A stretch of DNA of 64,000 nucleotides from Marvinbryantia formatexigens DSM 14469 (GTDB lineage Bacteria; Bacillota; Clostridia; Lachnospirales; Lachnospiraceae). Both the position numbers and the translations under genes were made by a program. The DNA is taken from positions 2,459,001 to 2,523,000 of the forward strand of contig NZ_CP102268.1 of NCBI RefSeq assembly GCF_025148285.1. The letters run 5' to 3'. The notes beneath the pieces were generated by a model that was not told the origin of the DNA, searched no databases, and saw only the letters and a list, made by a program, of their open reading frames with translations. This document shows positions 9,038 through 18,668 of this stretch, one piece after another (position 1 is the first letter of the stretch; each line of letters begins with the position of its first letter).

Positions 9038-9066
9038 TTGACGCAGATAATTAGAATGTATATAAT
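9038..9066 (+). promoter_or_regulatory. Sigma-A promoter of the nitroreductase gene
   Basis: TTGACG, 17-nt spacer, TATAAT, ending 36 nt before the start codon. Near consensus. Confidence 0.75.
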
Positions 9067-9101
9067 GGAAAACAGAAGTATGGAATGGAGGGAAGAGACA
9101 T

Positions 9102-9827
9102 ATGAATGAAATCATCCGGTCACTGTATGAGCGGAAGTCGATGCGTGTTTATGAGGAATGCCCGATATCGCCGGAGGATAAGCGGCTGATTCTGCAGTCC
9201 GCAATGGAAGCGCCGACGGCTGGAAATCAGCAGATGTATACGATTCTGGATATTACGAATCAGGAGCTGAAGGAAAGGCTCTCGGAAAGCTGCGACCATC
9301 AGCCTTTTATTGCAAAAGCGCCGATGGTGCTGATTTTCTGTGCGGATTATCAGAAGTGGGTGGATACGTTTACAGAGGCTGACGCACAGCCGCGAAAACC
9401 AGGCGTGGGAGATTTGATGCTGGCGGTTTGTGATGCGGTGATTGCGGCACAGAATGCGGTCGTTGCGGCGCAGAGCCTTGGGATAGGTTCCTGCTATATT
9501 GGTGATATTATGGAGCAGTGTGAGCTGCACCGGGAGATGCTGAAGCTTCCGGAATATGTGTTTCCGGCGGCAATGGTGGTGTTTGGCTATCCGACGCAGC
9601 AGCAGAAGGAACGACCAAAGCCGGAGCGCTGCCGTCTGGAGGACATTGTGCAGGAGAATGTCTATCGCAGACGGGAGGGCAGCGAGCTGCGACAGATGTT
9701 TGAGAAGGAGACAAGGAACCGTAGTTTTGAGGAGTGGGCGCAGGCGTTTTGTAAGCGGAAATATAATTCCGGGTTTTCAAGGGAAATGACGCGCTCGGTG
9801 GAGGAATATCTGAAATCCTGGATGTAG
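9102..9827 (+). CDS. Nitroreductase-family FMN-dependent oxidoreductase
   Basis: 241 residues. It shows the nitroreductase pattern: RKSMRVYEE near the N-terminus (flavin phosphate contact), APTAGNQQMYTILDI (about residues 32-47), and the central helix with DAVIAAQNAVVAAQSLGIGSCYIGDI (given as family evidence at about 110-137). The extended C-terminal helical part resembles the NfsA/FRP side of the family. Such enzymes reduce nitro groups, quinones or flavins with NAD(P)H in the cytoplasm. The start follows GGAGGGAAGAGACAT. It is a single-gene unit; the physiological substrate is not known. Confidence 0.88.
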   Translation: MNEIIRSLYERKSMRVYEECPISPEDKRLILQSAMEAPTAGNQQMYTILDITNQELKERLSESCDHQPFIAKAPMVLIFCADYQKWVDTFTEADAQPRKPGVGDLMLAVCDAVIAAQNAVVAAQSLGIGSCYIGDIMEQCELHREMLKLPEYVFPAAMVVFGYPTQQQKERPKPERCRLEDIVQENVYRRREGSELRQMFEKETRNRSFEEWAQAFCKRKYNSGFSREMTRSVEEYLKSWM

Positions 9828-9859
9828 AAACGGGGCATTGATTTGCGGCTGCAGAAAAA

Positions 9860-9891
9860 TTCCCCCTGCAAGAGCGTGCTTTCAGGGGGAA
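9860..9891. terminator. Hairpin between convergent genes
   Basis: TTCCCCCTG pairs with CAGGGGGAA around a 14-nt loop. It sits between the nitroreductase and the convergent NlpC/P60-like gene. There is no clear T-run. Confidence 0.5.
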
Positions 9892-9910
9892 AGGCTTTGG
9901 TAAAATGTTC

Positions 9911-10939
9911 TTATGGTAAAGATAAAAGGTCTTTTAGTATGGCGGAAGCGGACATTTTCTGAAAACCGTCCGGGTCTGTGAGAGCGGCTTTGCCGGAAGT
10001 ATCCCACCGCATCTGGTCGTAATCGCAAAGGTAGCTGCTGTCACAGGAACAGTCCGGGTAGCGGCTGTACCAGTCGGGATAGTATGTGCGCATGTAATGG
10101 CTGGCAAGGCGGACAGCCTGGCTGTCTACAGGGGCGGCAGAGGAAGTGCAGTTACCGGAACGTGTGCTGGCAGCTGTAGGAGTATGGCTGCTGTGGACGG
10201 GAGAATAGCTGATGCCGGGAGTGCTGCAAATGGCGGAGACCCTGGCCGGGCGGGGCGTGCCGCATAGCCGGACGCCGGGCGGGCTGGAGTGAAGCAGGAC
10301 GACACTGCCATCGCTGCATTCTCCGATGGCAATCCAGACGTGGTCGGGCGAACTCATGATGTCTCCGGCGCGATAATTGACTATCTGGTTGCGGGGGATG
10401 AAGGTCCCCCAGCCGCGTGCGGCGAAATTGGCTGCCATATGGTGTGCAGGCATGACATAGCCGTATGGCGTGGCGCCGCGGACAGATGGGGTGGATGTAT
10501 TTTGGACGTGAATGCAGCGCTGGGCGGTGTCAGTGCTTTCCGGATGTGAGAGCATAAAATGCTGATTGTAATTGGATAGAGGCATATGCATCAGATTATA
10601 AATGCACCAGCCTACGTATCCGGAGCAGTCGAGCCCGTCGTGAATCTGATAGCGGGTGGTGCGATAGTCGTAGGAAGCGGTCTGCTGACTGGCAAATGTT
10701 TTCCAGCGCGGACTGACGCCGATGGTGCAGGCTTCCCGTCCGGCGCCGGTGTCGGATTCGTTCCAGCCGCCGCCCCATACGTACATGGTGGAGCCGACCG
10801 GCTGAAGAGCAATCTGAAGGAAAAATTTTAAGGCAGGAAGCTGCGGATTGTGCAGCGTTCCTGCCTTTGTGGTCTGGGAAAAATGTGGCAATAGAAGACC
10901 TCGCTTTATGATAGTGACCGGGCTTCGCCCTATAAGCAC
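9911..10939 (-). CDS. NlpC/P60-like cysteine peptidase, probably 5'-truncated
   Basis: The open frame has 342 codons, but only the part from about residue 40 on looks like protein. A conserved segment around MYVWGGGWNESDTG is followed by HDGLDCSGYVGW (catalytic Cys) and SSPDHVWIAIGE (catalytic His), the NlpC/P60 or CHAP-like arrangement for cutting peptidoglycan stem peptides. No start codon with a ribosome site is seen before the conserved part, and there is no signal peptide. The upstream codons run through a terminator hairpin (10832-10865) and into a repeat array. I read this as a gene that has lost its 5' end, or whose start is unusual. An internal ATG exists at 10786 but also lacks a ribosome site. 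The frame is intact to the stop. Confidence 0.55.
   Translation of the reverse strand: MLIGRSPVTIIKRGLLLPHFSQTTKAGTLHNPQLPALKFFLQIALQPVGSTMYVWGGGWNESDTGAGREACTIGVSPRWKTFASQQTASYDYRTTRYQIHDGLDCSGYVGWCIYNLMHMPLSNYNQHFMLSHPESTDTAQRCIHVQNTSTPSVRGATPYGYVMPAHHMAANFAARGWGTFIPRNQIVNYRAGDIMSSPDHVWIAIGECSDGSVVLLHSSPPGVRLCGTPRPARVSAICSTPGISYSPVHSSHTPTAASTRSGNCTSSAAPVDSQAVRLASHYMRTYYPDWYSRYPDCSCDSSYLCDYDQMRWDTSGKAALTDPDGFQKMSASAILKDLLSLP
10820..10865 (-). terminator. Terminator of the gdpP-rplI-dnaB operon (minus strand)
   Basis: Read on the minus strand, GGCAGGAA-C-GCTGC pairs with GCAGCTTCCTGCC (one bulge), followed by TTAAAATTTTT. It is placed to end leftward transcription from dnaB, just before the conserved part of the NlpC-like frame. 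Confidence 0.65.
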
Positions 10940-11280
10940 ACCGCCCTAACCAGCCTTTTGCATGCAAGTACGACGCAGGAGCCGGAACAGGCTCTAACGA
11001 GCCATGCTGTCATCTCGATTCCGTTCGTAAACTCACTTCATCTGCGCTGCACACTTTCGCACTAAGCTCGAAAAGACCTCGCTAAGTGCTCAATGCGTCG
11101 CTGACCGGGCTTCGCCCTATAAAATGTGCACAGAAAACATCTGCTTACGTGCAAGCACGACGCAGGAGCCGGAACAGGCTCTAACGAGCCATGCTGTCAT
11201 CTCGATTCCGCTACGCTCCATCTCGCTGACCGGGCTTCGCCCTATAAGCACATCGCCCTAACCAGCCTTTTGCATGCAAG
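10915..11280. repeat. Repeat array downstream of dnaB
   Basis: Two modules alternate. Module A begins GACCGGGCTTCGCCCTATAA, and occurs at about 10915, 11102 and 11228; the first and third copies are nearly identical for about 53 bp. Module B begins ACGACGCAGGAGCC and runs about 55 bp to CTCGATTCCG; it occurs at about 10969 and 11157. Both modules contain short inverted repeats (GGGCTTCGCCC; GAGCC-GGAACA-GGCTC). No reading frame explains them. The array fills the 378 bp between dnaB and the NlpC-like frame. Confidence 0.8.
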
Positions 11281-11317
11281 CATGCACGGCTGTTTACGAC
11301 GCTGTCCTTGCATGGCT

Positions 11318-12646
11318 CTACTTACGCATGTTTGCGAATTTGGTGTATTGTGGGAGCCAGGCAAGCTCGATGGTGCCGATGGCGCCGTTTCTCTGCTTGG
11401 CGATGATGATTTCGGCTACGTTGGGTTTGGCGGTGTCTTTGTTGTAGTAGTCGTCACGGTAGATGAACATGACGACGTCGGCGTCCTGCTCGATGGCGCC
11501 GGATTCACGCAGGTCGGAGAGCATCGGACGATGGTCGGGACGCTGCTCGACGGCGCGGGAGAGCTGGGAGAGTGCAACGACGGGAACGTTCAGCTCACGT
11601 GCGATTGCTTTCAGGGAGCGGGAGATATCGGAGATTTCCTGCTGCCGTGATTCGGAGCGCCGGTTTCCTGTCATTAGCTGTAAATAGTCTATGATGATAA
11701 TGCCCAGATTATGCTCCATCTTGTATTTGCGGCATTTGCTGCGCAGCTCCATGACGGAGATACCGGGAGTGTCGTCGATTATCAGGTTGGATTGCCCGAT
11801 GACGCCGGCACCCTCAATCAGCTTTGCCCAGTCCTCGTCGGAAAGATTTCCGGTACGGATGGACTGGGAATCGACGCGGGATTCGAGGGAGAGCAGACGG
11901 TTGACGAGCTGCTCCTTCGACATTTCCAGACTGAATACAGCAACCGTGACATTTTCGCGGAATGCCATATGCTGGGCGATATTCAGCACCAGCGCCGTTT
12001 TTCCCATAGAAGGACGCGCCGCCACCAGAATAAGGTCTGATGGCTGGAAACCGGCGGTTTTATAATCCAGGTCGATGAAACCGGTAGGGATACCGGTAAC
12101 GTTTCCTTTGGTCTTTGAGGCGAGCTCTATTTTATCCAGCGCATTTAAAACGACCTCCTTGATGGGAACGAAGTCCCCGGAGGTGTTCTGCTGGACAATA
12201 TCAAAAATACGCTTTTCCGTGTCGGCGAGAATATCTTCCGTCGATTCTTTTCCGGCATAGCAGGCATTTGCGATTTCCTCATTTGCGCGAATCAGACGGC
12301 GCAGCGTCGCTTTGTCGCGCACGATATTCGCATAATGCCGCACGTTGGTAGAGGTATAAAATGTATCCAGCAAATCTTTGGCAAATTCCAGACTGGATAT
12401 TTCCGGCGGGACATCCTTCTGCTGCAGGCGGTCCTGCAGCGTGACGAGGTCGACCGGTTTTCCTTCGTTGTAAAGCTCTACCATCGTGTCAAAAAGGACG
12501 CCGTACTGCTTCTGGTAAAAATCATCGCTGGTAATAATTTCCGACGCGGTGAGAATCGCATCCGTATCCATAATCATGGAGCCGATGACCGACTGCTCCG
12601 CCTCCGGGCTGTGCGGCATGACGCGCTTGATTAGAGATTCATCCAT
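11318..12646 (-). CDS. dnaB: Replicative DNA helicase DnaB
   Basis: 442 residues, normal length. The N-terminal helical domain starts MPHSPEAEQSVIGSM. The RecA-like ATPase core has Walker A ARPSMGKTA, Walker B-like LGIIIIDYLQLM, and the DnaB motif LSQLSRAVEQRPDHRPMLSD followed by LRESGAIEQDADVV. It is the hexameric helicase that unwinds the replication fork. It follows rplI by 15 bases on the minus strand, in the gdpP-rplI-dnaB order typical of Firmicutes. The ribosome site is AAAGGA. Confidence 0.98.
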   Translation of the reverse strand: MDESLIKRVMPHSPEAEQSVIGSMIMDTDAILTASEIITSDDFYQKQYGVLFDTMVELYNEGKPVDLVTLQDRLQQKDVPPEISSLEFAKDLLDTFYTSTNVRHYANIVRDKATLRRLIRANEEIANACYAGKESTEDILADTEKRIFDIVQQNTSGDFVPIKEVVLNALDKIELASKTKGNVTGIPTGFIDLDYKTAGFQPSDLILVAARPSMGKTALVLNIAQHMAFRENVTVAVFSLEMSKEQLVNRLLSLESRVDSQSIRTGNLSDEDWAKLIEGAGVIGQSNLIIDDTPGISVMELRSKCRKYKMEHNLGIIIIDYLQLMTGNRRSESRQQEISDISRSLKAIARELNVPVVALSQLSRAVEQRPDHRPMLSDLRESGAIEQDADVVMFIYRDDYYNKDTAKPNVAEIIIAKQRNGAIGTIELAWLPQYTKFANMRK

Positions 12647-12661
12647 AATACTTGTGTCCTT

Positions 12662-13108
12662 TTATGCTTCTTTTACAGTTACCTTCAGCTCGGCAGTCAC
12701 CTGCGGATGCAGCTTTACCGGAACGGTTGTGGTGCCAATCGCCTTAATCGGGGAGGCGAGCTGGATTTTCTTTTTGTCGATATCCAGATTATGCTGTGCC
12801 ATTGCGGCTTCTGCGATTTCTTTGGAAGAAACGGAGCCGAAGGTCTTTCCCCCTTCGCCCACTTTGATGGAAACCACCACCTCTTTGCTGGCGATTTCTT
12901 CTGCGAAAGCCTTTGCCGCGTCAAGCTGCTCCTGCGCCACCTTTGCCTGGTTGGCTTTCTGCAGCTTCAGGTCGTTCAGATTTTTGGCGTTGGCTTCCAC
13001 GCCGAGCTTTTTCGGCAGAAGCATATTGCGCGCATAGCCGTCGCTTACATTTACCATGTCCCCCTTTTTTCCGAGAGACTTTACATCCTGCAATAAAATT
13101 ACTTTCAT
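12662..13108 (-). CDS. rplI: 50S ribosomal protein L9
   Basis: 148 residues, the usual L9 length. The N-terminal rRNA-binding domain is [17 protein letters not shown] with [16 protein letters not shown], joined by a long helix to a C-terminal domain with [14 protein letters not shown]. The start at 13108 follows AAGGAGGAAAAGATT; a longer frame upstream is not needed. It lies between gdpP (13 bases) and dnaB (15 bases). Confidence 0.97.
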   Translation of the reverse strand: MKVILLQDVKSLGKKGDMVNVSDGYARNMLLPKKLGVEANAKNLNDLKLQKANQAKVAQEQLDAAKAFAEEIASKEVVVSIKVGEGGKTFGSVSSKEIAEAAMAQHNLDIDKKKIQLASPIKAIGTTTVPVKLHPQVTAELKVTVKEA

Positions 13109-13121
13109 AATCTTTTCCTCC

Positions 13122-15170
13122 TTAAATAGCGCCTTCATCTTTCATGGTCTGAAGGGTTTCTTTTAATTTGTCTACTGCCTGCTGCGGTGTTACATCCTTA
13201 AGCTGCGCGCCGGCAATGTTCATGTGTCCGCCGCCGCCCATGCGTTCCATAATAATCTGTACATTCACCTCATCAATGGAACGGGCGCTGATATAAATCT
13301 GATTATTGTATGAGGTCAGTATAAAGGAAGCCTTTACGCCGGTAATATTCAGCAGCTCGTTTGCCGCCTGTGCGCCCACAATCGTCGGGCTGTCCAGTCC
13401 GGTGGACGGAAGAATACTGATGGCATAGTTGTCCAGATACAGCTCGGCATGGCGGACAGCCTCTGCGCGCGCCTTATAGGAAGCCATATCATTGCGCATC
13501 ATCTTGCGTACCTTTGTGACATCCGCTCCGCAGCGGCGCAGGTAAGCGGCGGCCTCAAAGGTTCGTACGCCGGTTTTCGCCACGAAATTGTTGGTATCCA
13601 CAATAATGCCGGCATACAGACAGTCCGCCTCAATGCTGGTGAGCTTCACGCCGTCGTCAAAATACTGCAGAATCTCCGCCACCATTTCGCAGGCGGAGGA
13701 AGCGTAGGGCTCAATGTAGGAGAGCGTTGCGTTTTTGATGACCTCGCTGCTCTGACGGTGATGGTCAAGCACAGCAATCGTGCGCGAGCGCTCCAGGAGC
13801 TCCGGGTATTCCGTGTTGCTCGGACGGTTGGTATCCACGACCACCAGCAGGGTATCGTTGTCCACCAGCTCGTCGGCGTCGCGGTGGTTGATGAACATGT
13901 CCGATTCGTATTCTTTGTTTTCCCGGAACAGATTTAAGTACGGGCGGATGGACGTGCTGTTTTCGTCAATCAGAATGTAAGCGCGCTTGCCAAGCACCCG
14001 TGCCGCCCGGTAAATACCGACGGCGGCTCCGAAGGTATCGATATCCGTTACCTTGTGCCCCATGATAATCACATCGTCGCGCGTGCTGATAAACTCGCGC
14101 AGCGCCTGCGCTTTCACACGCGCCTTTACGCGGGTATTCTTTTCCATCTGCTGCGACTTTCCGCCGTAGTAGGAAATACCGTCAGGGGTCTTTACCACCG
14201 CCTGGTCTCCGCCGCGTCCAAGAGCAAGGTCGATGGCGGCGCGCGAAAACTCGTAGGTCTCAATGTAGCTGGAACCGTTTGCGCCGATGCCGATGCTTAA
14301 GGTCAGCCGCATATCATTGCCGATATTGAGCGTTTTGATGTCCTCCAGCAGCGAAAACCGGTTTGTCTTGACAATATCGAGGTACTTCTGCTTCATGATA
14401 ATATAATATTTGTCCTTGTCAAGCTTCTTCATAAGACCATGATGATTGCTGATAAATTTGTCGATCTTACGGTCGACAAGGGCAAGCAGCAGCGAGCGGC
14501 GCACGTCATCCGTGCTGTCCAGCACCTCGTCATAGTTATCGATGTAAATCAGCCCGACCACAAGACGCTGCTCTTCATTGGCGCGGAGCGCTTTTTTCAG
14601 CTCGGTATTGTCAAAAATGTAAAGCGTGTGCAGATAGCTCTGCTCCGCCGGAATGGACATTAAATCCGTGGAAGCGCTCCATTCGTCGATACAGATGCGC
14701 TTCAGCTCCGCACGGTAGTCACGGTCGTTCATGCGGAATTCAAAACTGACCGGTTCGCGCGACTGCGGAAGCTTGTCGGGCGTGATTTCCGGAATCAGAT
14801 TGGTAATGCTTTTGTGGTAGCGGTTGCTCTTTTCCAGCATCATGCGCATGTGCTGGTTCATCCAGATGATTTTCCCGTCTATATCAAGCACGCCGTAAGG
14901 AATGGAAAATTCATCGAGCATCTGCTTCTGCACCTGCCCGTACTGGGCGGCAAAGGACACGAGGTCCGTCATCACCTTCGGCTTATACACAAACACCAGG
15001 ACAATCACTACCGCCAGATAGCACAGAGTAAAGATTGAAGCTACAATCCCCGCTTTGATATCCATGAAGCATATAATAAAGGATAAGATGATAAACAGAA
15101 CCGCCGTGATTACCGGCCAGGCCAGGTAAGGGCGCAGTCTTCCGCTGTATTTTGCTTTTGATTTTGGCAT
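13122..15170 (-). CDS. gdpP: Cyclic-di-AMP phosphodiesterase GdpP
   Basis: 682 residues. Two N-terminal membrane helices (about residues 14-55) are followed by a PAS-like domain, a degenerate GGDEF domain, then DHH and DHHA1 domains with VLDHHRQS and [13 protein letters not shown]. GdpP cleaves cyclic di-AMP and so affects osmotic balance, wall stress and beta-lactam tolerance. The start at 15170 is set by GAGGAATGATT; a longer in-frame start lacks a ribosome site. It is the first gene of the operon. Confidence 0.96.
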   Translation of the reverse strand: MPKSKAKYSGRLRPYLAWPVITAVLFIILSFIICFMDIKAGIVASIFTLCYLAVVIVLVFVYKPKVMTDLVSFAAQYGQVQKQMLDEFSIPYGVLDIDGKIIWMNQHMRMMLEKSNRYHKSITNLIPEITPDKLPQSREPVSFEFRMNDRDYRAELKRICIDEWSASTDLMSIPAEQSYLHTLYIFDNTELKKALRANEEQRLVVGLIYIDNYDEVLDSTDDVRRSLLLALVDRKIDKFISNHHGLMKKLDKDKYYIIMKQKYLDIVKTNRFSLLEDIKTLNIGNDMRLTLSIGIGANGSSYIETYEFSRAAIDLALGRGGDQAVVKTPDGISYYGGKSQQMEKNTRVKARVKAQALREFISTRDDVIIMGHKVTDIDTFGAAVGIYRAARVLGKRAYILIDENSTSIRPYLNLFRENKEYESDMFINHRDADELVDNDTLLVVVDTNRPSNTEYPELLERSRTIAVLDHHRQSSEVIKNATLSYIEPYASSACEMVAEILQYFDDGVKLTSIEADCLYAGIIVDTNNFVAKTGVRTFEAAAYLRRCGADVTKVRKMMRNDMASYKARAEAVRHAELYLDNYAISILPSTGLDSPTIVGAQAANELLNITGVKASFILTSYNNQIYISARSIDEVNVQIIMERMGGGGHMNIAGAQLKDVTPQQAVDKLKETLQTMKDEGAI

Positions 15171-15252
15171 AATCATTCCTCGCTGTAAATGGTAGTTATT
15201 TATAGAATACATTATTATACCACACTTTTGTAAAAGAAAAAAGCCAAAATAG

Positions 15253-17019
15253 TTATTTGTTCGTGTTGTAGTACAGCTTCAGATATTTTTCTACTACGGG
15301 AAACGGCGCGGGACCAATCTGCAGAATCTGCCTGTGAAAATCCTTCAGGTCAAAGGCTTCCGGCCAGTTTTGGGAGCAGTAGCTGCGCAGGTCCAGAAAA
15401 CTCAGATATCCGAGATAATATTTCAGGTAGTTTGCAGGTGCTTCGATGATGGCGTCAAAAATAGCGTCGGCGCTGTCCGGGTTTGTAAAGCCGAGGCTCT
15501 TAAGGAAGGCGGCGGTCTGTTCGCGCGTGTAGCCGCGGTAATGGATACAGATATCCAGAAGCGAGGAAAGACCGAGCATGACGGAGCGGTTCAGACGGCG
15601 GTATTCGGCTTCTGCCTTTGCGGCGCCGGAAGCGGAATCCGGCAGGGCATAATCGTAGCTTTCCATTTCCACATAGGTTGCCCATCCTTCGGTATAGCCG
15701 CCAAAGGAGAAGAGAGCGCGTACCGGGTCCAGATAATTTCCGGAGCTGACATTCTGATAAAGATGACCGGGATAGCCCTCATGCGCAAGCGTGGTATAAA
15801 GCTCCAGCGGGGAGGAAACACCGGCGCGGTTGATATAAATGACGTTTTCCGTCGGATTATCGATGGGCGGCGTCAGATAAAAAGCGGGACTTAAAAAATC
15901 CTCCAGGGATTTATGTACATATTTTACAGAACAGGATGTCTGCGGGGCGGCGGGATAATCGTCGCTCATTTTTTGCTGCAACTGTACCAGAATTTCCTCC
16001 GGGTCCGTCAAAATTCCCTCCAGATGTTCGCCGGAAGCGGCGGACGGATATTCCAGGAGCAGCGCGCGGCAGGCGAGTACGTCTTTGGAGAGCTGGTTTC
16101 GGATGCGCTGTTCAATGGCATCGACGGAGAGATAGGAGCCGACAGAGCTTTGCATCAGATACTCGTAATATGCCTTCCCGTAAGGAAAATAGCAGAGTCC
16201 GTTTTCGTTCTGTCCGGTGCCCTTCAGCGTTTCCAGTCCCTCAATGAGAAGCTCGTAGGCGCCGATTACATGCTCCGCCACAGCTTTCTGGTTTTCCGCT
16301 TTGAACTGCGCCCGTTCCCCGGCGGACAGAAAGTCGAGCGCATCCAGCTTTTCATTAAAAATAGTCACCAGCAGATTGTCAGCGGCGTCGCCGGAGCCGA
16401 TAAAGGAACGGCACTGCGCCAGAATGGCATCGGCGTTTTTGTTGCTCATGAAAAGACCGGCGGCGGAGCGGGCGCGCTCAAATTTTAGCAGCGAGGCAAA
16501 ATAGGTGTCCGTCTGGGCAATCAGACTGAGATATTCTTCAATGTCCGCTTTATCGGAAAAGGTGTATTCCGAGAGCAGAACGGGAAGCTGTGCCTGGATG
16601 CCGATGGTCGGTCCGAGCGGTTCCTGGTACAGTGCAAGGGCTTCCGCTTTTTTCTCATTTTCCAGAGCAAGAAGGAGGACATCGTAGGTAATCTGATTCT
16701 GCCGGGAAAGGTCGCTGTAAGAGATTTCAGAGAGCATCTGCAGATATTGCTGCGCGGAGGGCGATGCGGAGAGCACCAGGGAAATCTCCTCAGTGTTTCC
16801 GAAGGTTACCGGATAATCGGTAATGCCGTAGTCGGTGGGATTTTCTAGTGTATAGTGCAGGGTAAGCGTGCTGGCGGTAATTTCCTTCTGGAACATCGTC
16901 TGCGTAAAAGACTGAAATTCACCGGCAGCCTTCTGCGCACCGGCGGCGTTGTGGTAGCGCAGGGCGGCACAAAGCAGCAGACATCCGGCGGGAATTAAGG
17001 CAAGAGATAGCTTTTTCAT
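15253..17019 (-). CDS. DUF885-family metallopeptidase-like protein
   Basis: 588 residues with an N-terminal membrane or signal segment (residues 3-22). The C-terminal half has AHEGYPGHLYQ, an HExxxGH-type metal site, and YTEGWATYVE, the two hallmarks of DUF885. Members are thought to be zinc carboxypeptidase-like enzymes; the substrate is not established. With an N-terminal signal it should act outside the membrane. A lipobox is not clear. It lies downstream of gdpP's promoter side on the same strand but is a separate unit. Confidence 0.88.
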   Translation of the reverse strand: MKKLSLALIPAGCLLLCAALRYHNAAGAQKAAGEFQSFTQTMFQKEITASTLTLHYTLENPTDYGITDYPVTFGNTEEISLVLSASPSAQQYLQMLSEISYSDLSRQNQITYDVLLLALENEKKAEALALYQEPLGPTIGIQAQLPVLLSEYTFSDKADIEEYLSLIAQTDTYFASLLKFERARSAAGLFMSNKNADAILAQCRSFIGSGDAADNLLVTIFNEKLDALDFLSAGERAQFKAENQKAVAEHVIGAYELLIEGLETLKGTGQNENGLCYFPYGKAYYEYLMQSSVGSYLSVDAIEQRIRNQLSKDVLACRALLLEYPSAASGEHLEGILTDPEEILVQLQQKMSDDYPAAPQTSCSVKYVHKSLEDFLSPAFYLTPPIDNPTENVIYINRAGVSSPLELYTTLAHEGYPGHLYQNVSSGNYLDPVRALFSFGGYTEGWATYVEMESYDYALPDSASGAAKAEAEYRRLNRSVMLGLSSLLDICIHYRGYTREQTAAFLKSLGFTNPDSADAIFDAIIEAPANYLKYYLGYLSFLDLRSYCSQNWPEAFDLKDFHRQILQIGPAPFPVVEKYLKLYYNTNK

Positions 17020-17220
17020 AAAAATGCTCCACTATGATTTGTTTATTTTATGCCCGGCTGTGTCACGATATGAGGACAGAATCGTGTGCGATCTCTGCGA
17101 TGCTTTTAAATCGGATCGGGTATCGCTGTCAGATGAGCAGCACTGAGCCCTGGCATCCCGCTGCTTTATTTGATTGTTTATATAATATGATGCTTTAAAG
17201 TATAAAATATAAAATAACAC

Positions 17221-17249
17221 TTGCAATATGAAATGAAATGTGTTATACT
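17221..17249 (+). promoter_or_regulatory. Putative promoter of the SipW/TasA-like cluster
   Basis: TTGCAA, 17-nt spacer, TATACT, about 105 nt before the first gene. No other strong signal is visible in 17020-17355. Confidence 0.6.
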
Positions 17250-17355
17250 GCAGGAGAAGTCGATGGAAAGCTCTTTTCCATATCAATTTCCGGCGAATCC
17301 GCCAGAGGCTCAGAGAAATGTAAAAATTAAAACAGAAAGGAACGTGAGCAGAAAA

Positions 17356-17850
17356 ATGAAAAACTTTTTTATTGCCATGTTGGCAGGTGCGCTCATCCTG
17401 GGCGTAGGTGCAGGGGTGTCTTTCGCCTATCTGACCGCACAGGATGACGCGCAGAACAGCTTTGGGGTATCCTCCGTGGATATTACTATTGATGAAGAAT
17501 TTGAACCGCCCGGAGAAATCACACCGGGAAAGGTCATCACAAAAGCGCCGCGCATATGCAGCAGCTCGGATACCGACTGCTATGTGCGGGCTGCCGTCCG
17601 CTTCACTGACAGCGATGCGGAAAACTGCTGCGAGGCGCTTGCCATCAATCCGGGATGGCAGGCTGGGGAGGATGGCTACTATTACTGGCAGGAACGGCTG
17701 CAGCCGGGCGGATGGACCGGTACACTGTTTGATAAGGTAACGATAAAACAAAACGCAGAAGAAATACCGCCGTTTGACATTCTGGTGTATGCGGAGGCGG
17801 TGCAGTGCGGAAATAATACTATGAAGGAAGCATGGGAGGAAATAGCATGA
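17356..17850 (+). CDS. SipW-type signal protein 1 (TasA/camelysin-like, short)
   Basis: 164 residues. The N-terminus KNFFIAMLAGALILGVGAG and the following SFAYLTAQDDAQNSF fit the SipW-cognate signal (hydrophobic core, then AYLT, then a short stretch with N-x-F). The mature part is a small beta-rich domain of the TasA/camelysin kind, with four cysteines (for example RICSSSDTDCYV and ENCCEAL). It is the first gene of a five-gene unit with overlapping ends. ATG 17356 is favoured; AAAGGA is about 14 nt upstream, rather far. Likely a secreted fibre subunit or a minor component; function inferred from context. Confidence 0.75.
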   Translation: MKNFFIAMLAGALILGVGAGVSFAYLTAQDDAQNSFGVSSVDITIDEEFEPPGEITPGKVITKAPRICSSSDTDCYVRAAVRFTDSDAENCCEALAINPGWQAGEDGYYYWQERLQPGGWTGTLFDKVTIKQNAEEIPPFDILVYAEAVQCGNNTMKEAWEEIA

Positions 17851-18653
17851 AAACAGCAGATACACAGAAAAATATCGTAAAGACAGCAAATATAAAGAAA
17901 AGTATCATAAAGACGGCAGGGATTGCGGCGGCGCTGCTTGCGCTGGTATTTGTCAGCATACAGGGAACGCTGGCATATCTGACCAGCCGGGAGAGCCTTG
18001 CAAATACGTTTACAGTGGGAGATCTGGAAATCGGACTAAAGGAACCGGACTGGGACCCGGAGGATGGGGATGGTGTGAATGTATATCCGGGGTACAGTGT
18101 ATACAAGAATCCGACCGTGAAGAACATTACGTCGGATAAAAACGGCGAGGAGCCGTGCTATGCCCGGATGCGGATTCTGCTGGCGGACAGCAGCGGCACG
18201 CCGGTGACGGATGCCGGGCGACTGGCACTGATGAAGGCGATGATACGCTACGACAGTACCTATACGGGTTCCTATGAGCAGACTGGCACGGCAAAGAAGC
18301 TTGTGCAGGGGCGGATACCGGGATATTCTCTTGCGGAACTGGAGACGCTTCCGATGATAAATCCGCTTTTTGAGATTGATACCGAGAGAACAACAGAGAA
18401 TGAAATTGTCTGCAATTATATGGGGGACGATGCGAAGGGCATTCTGAAAATTGGGGAGCAGGCGGTGCTCTTTACGACCCTTGCGCTGCCCACGGAGTGG
18501 AAAAATGAGCAGATTCGGACGCTGGGGGATTTTCAGATTATTGTAAAAGCAGAAGCGATACAGGCATCCGGGTTTGCCGGGCAGAAGGAAGCGCTTGCGG
18601 CGCTGGATGAAGAGATGCGGACAGAGCCGGGAACGGTGTCCGGCGACGCATAG
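17847..18653 (+). CDS. SipW-type signal protein 2 (TasA-like)
   Basis: 268 residues. A basic N-terminus (residues 1-27) precedes a hydrophobic core, then GTLAYLTSRESLANTF, the SipW-type cleavage region, and TVGDLEIGLKEPDWDP, the usual start of a TasA-like mature domain. The start overlaps the previous stop by ATGA and follows GGGAGGAAATAGC, so translation is coupled. Best candidate, by length and signal, for the main fibre-forming subunit of the cluster. The sequence is not close enough to assign to TasA itself. Confidence 0.78.
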   Translation: MKTADTQKNIVKTANIKKSIIKTAGIAAALLALVFVSIQGTLAYLTSRESLANTFTVGDLEIGLKEPDWDPEDGDGVNVYPGYSVYKNPTVKNITSDKNGEEPCYARMRILLADSSGTPVTDAGRLALMKAMIRYDSTYTGSYEQTGTAKKLVQGRIPGYSLAELETLPMINPLFEIDTERTTENEIVCNYMGDDAKGILKIGEQAVLFTTLALPTEWKNEQIRTLGDFQIIVKAEAIQASGFAGQKEALAALDEEMRTEPGTVSGDA

Positions 18654-18668
18654 TGCGGGGACGGGCAT

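Noticed and set aside
10289-10831. Two plus-strand frames (86 and 81 codons) opposite the NlpC-like gene
   Set aside because: Antisense to a frame with clear catalytic motifs; no ribosome sites.
17032-17889. 285-codon minus-strand frame
   Set aside because: It is antisense to the first SipW-type gene, has no ribosome site and no protein-family features; the plus-strand gene explains the codon pattern.
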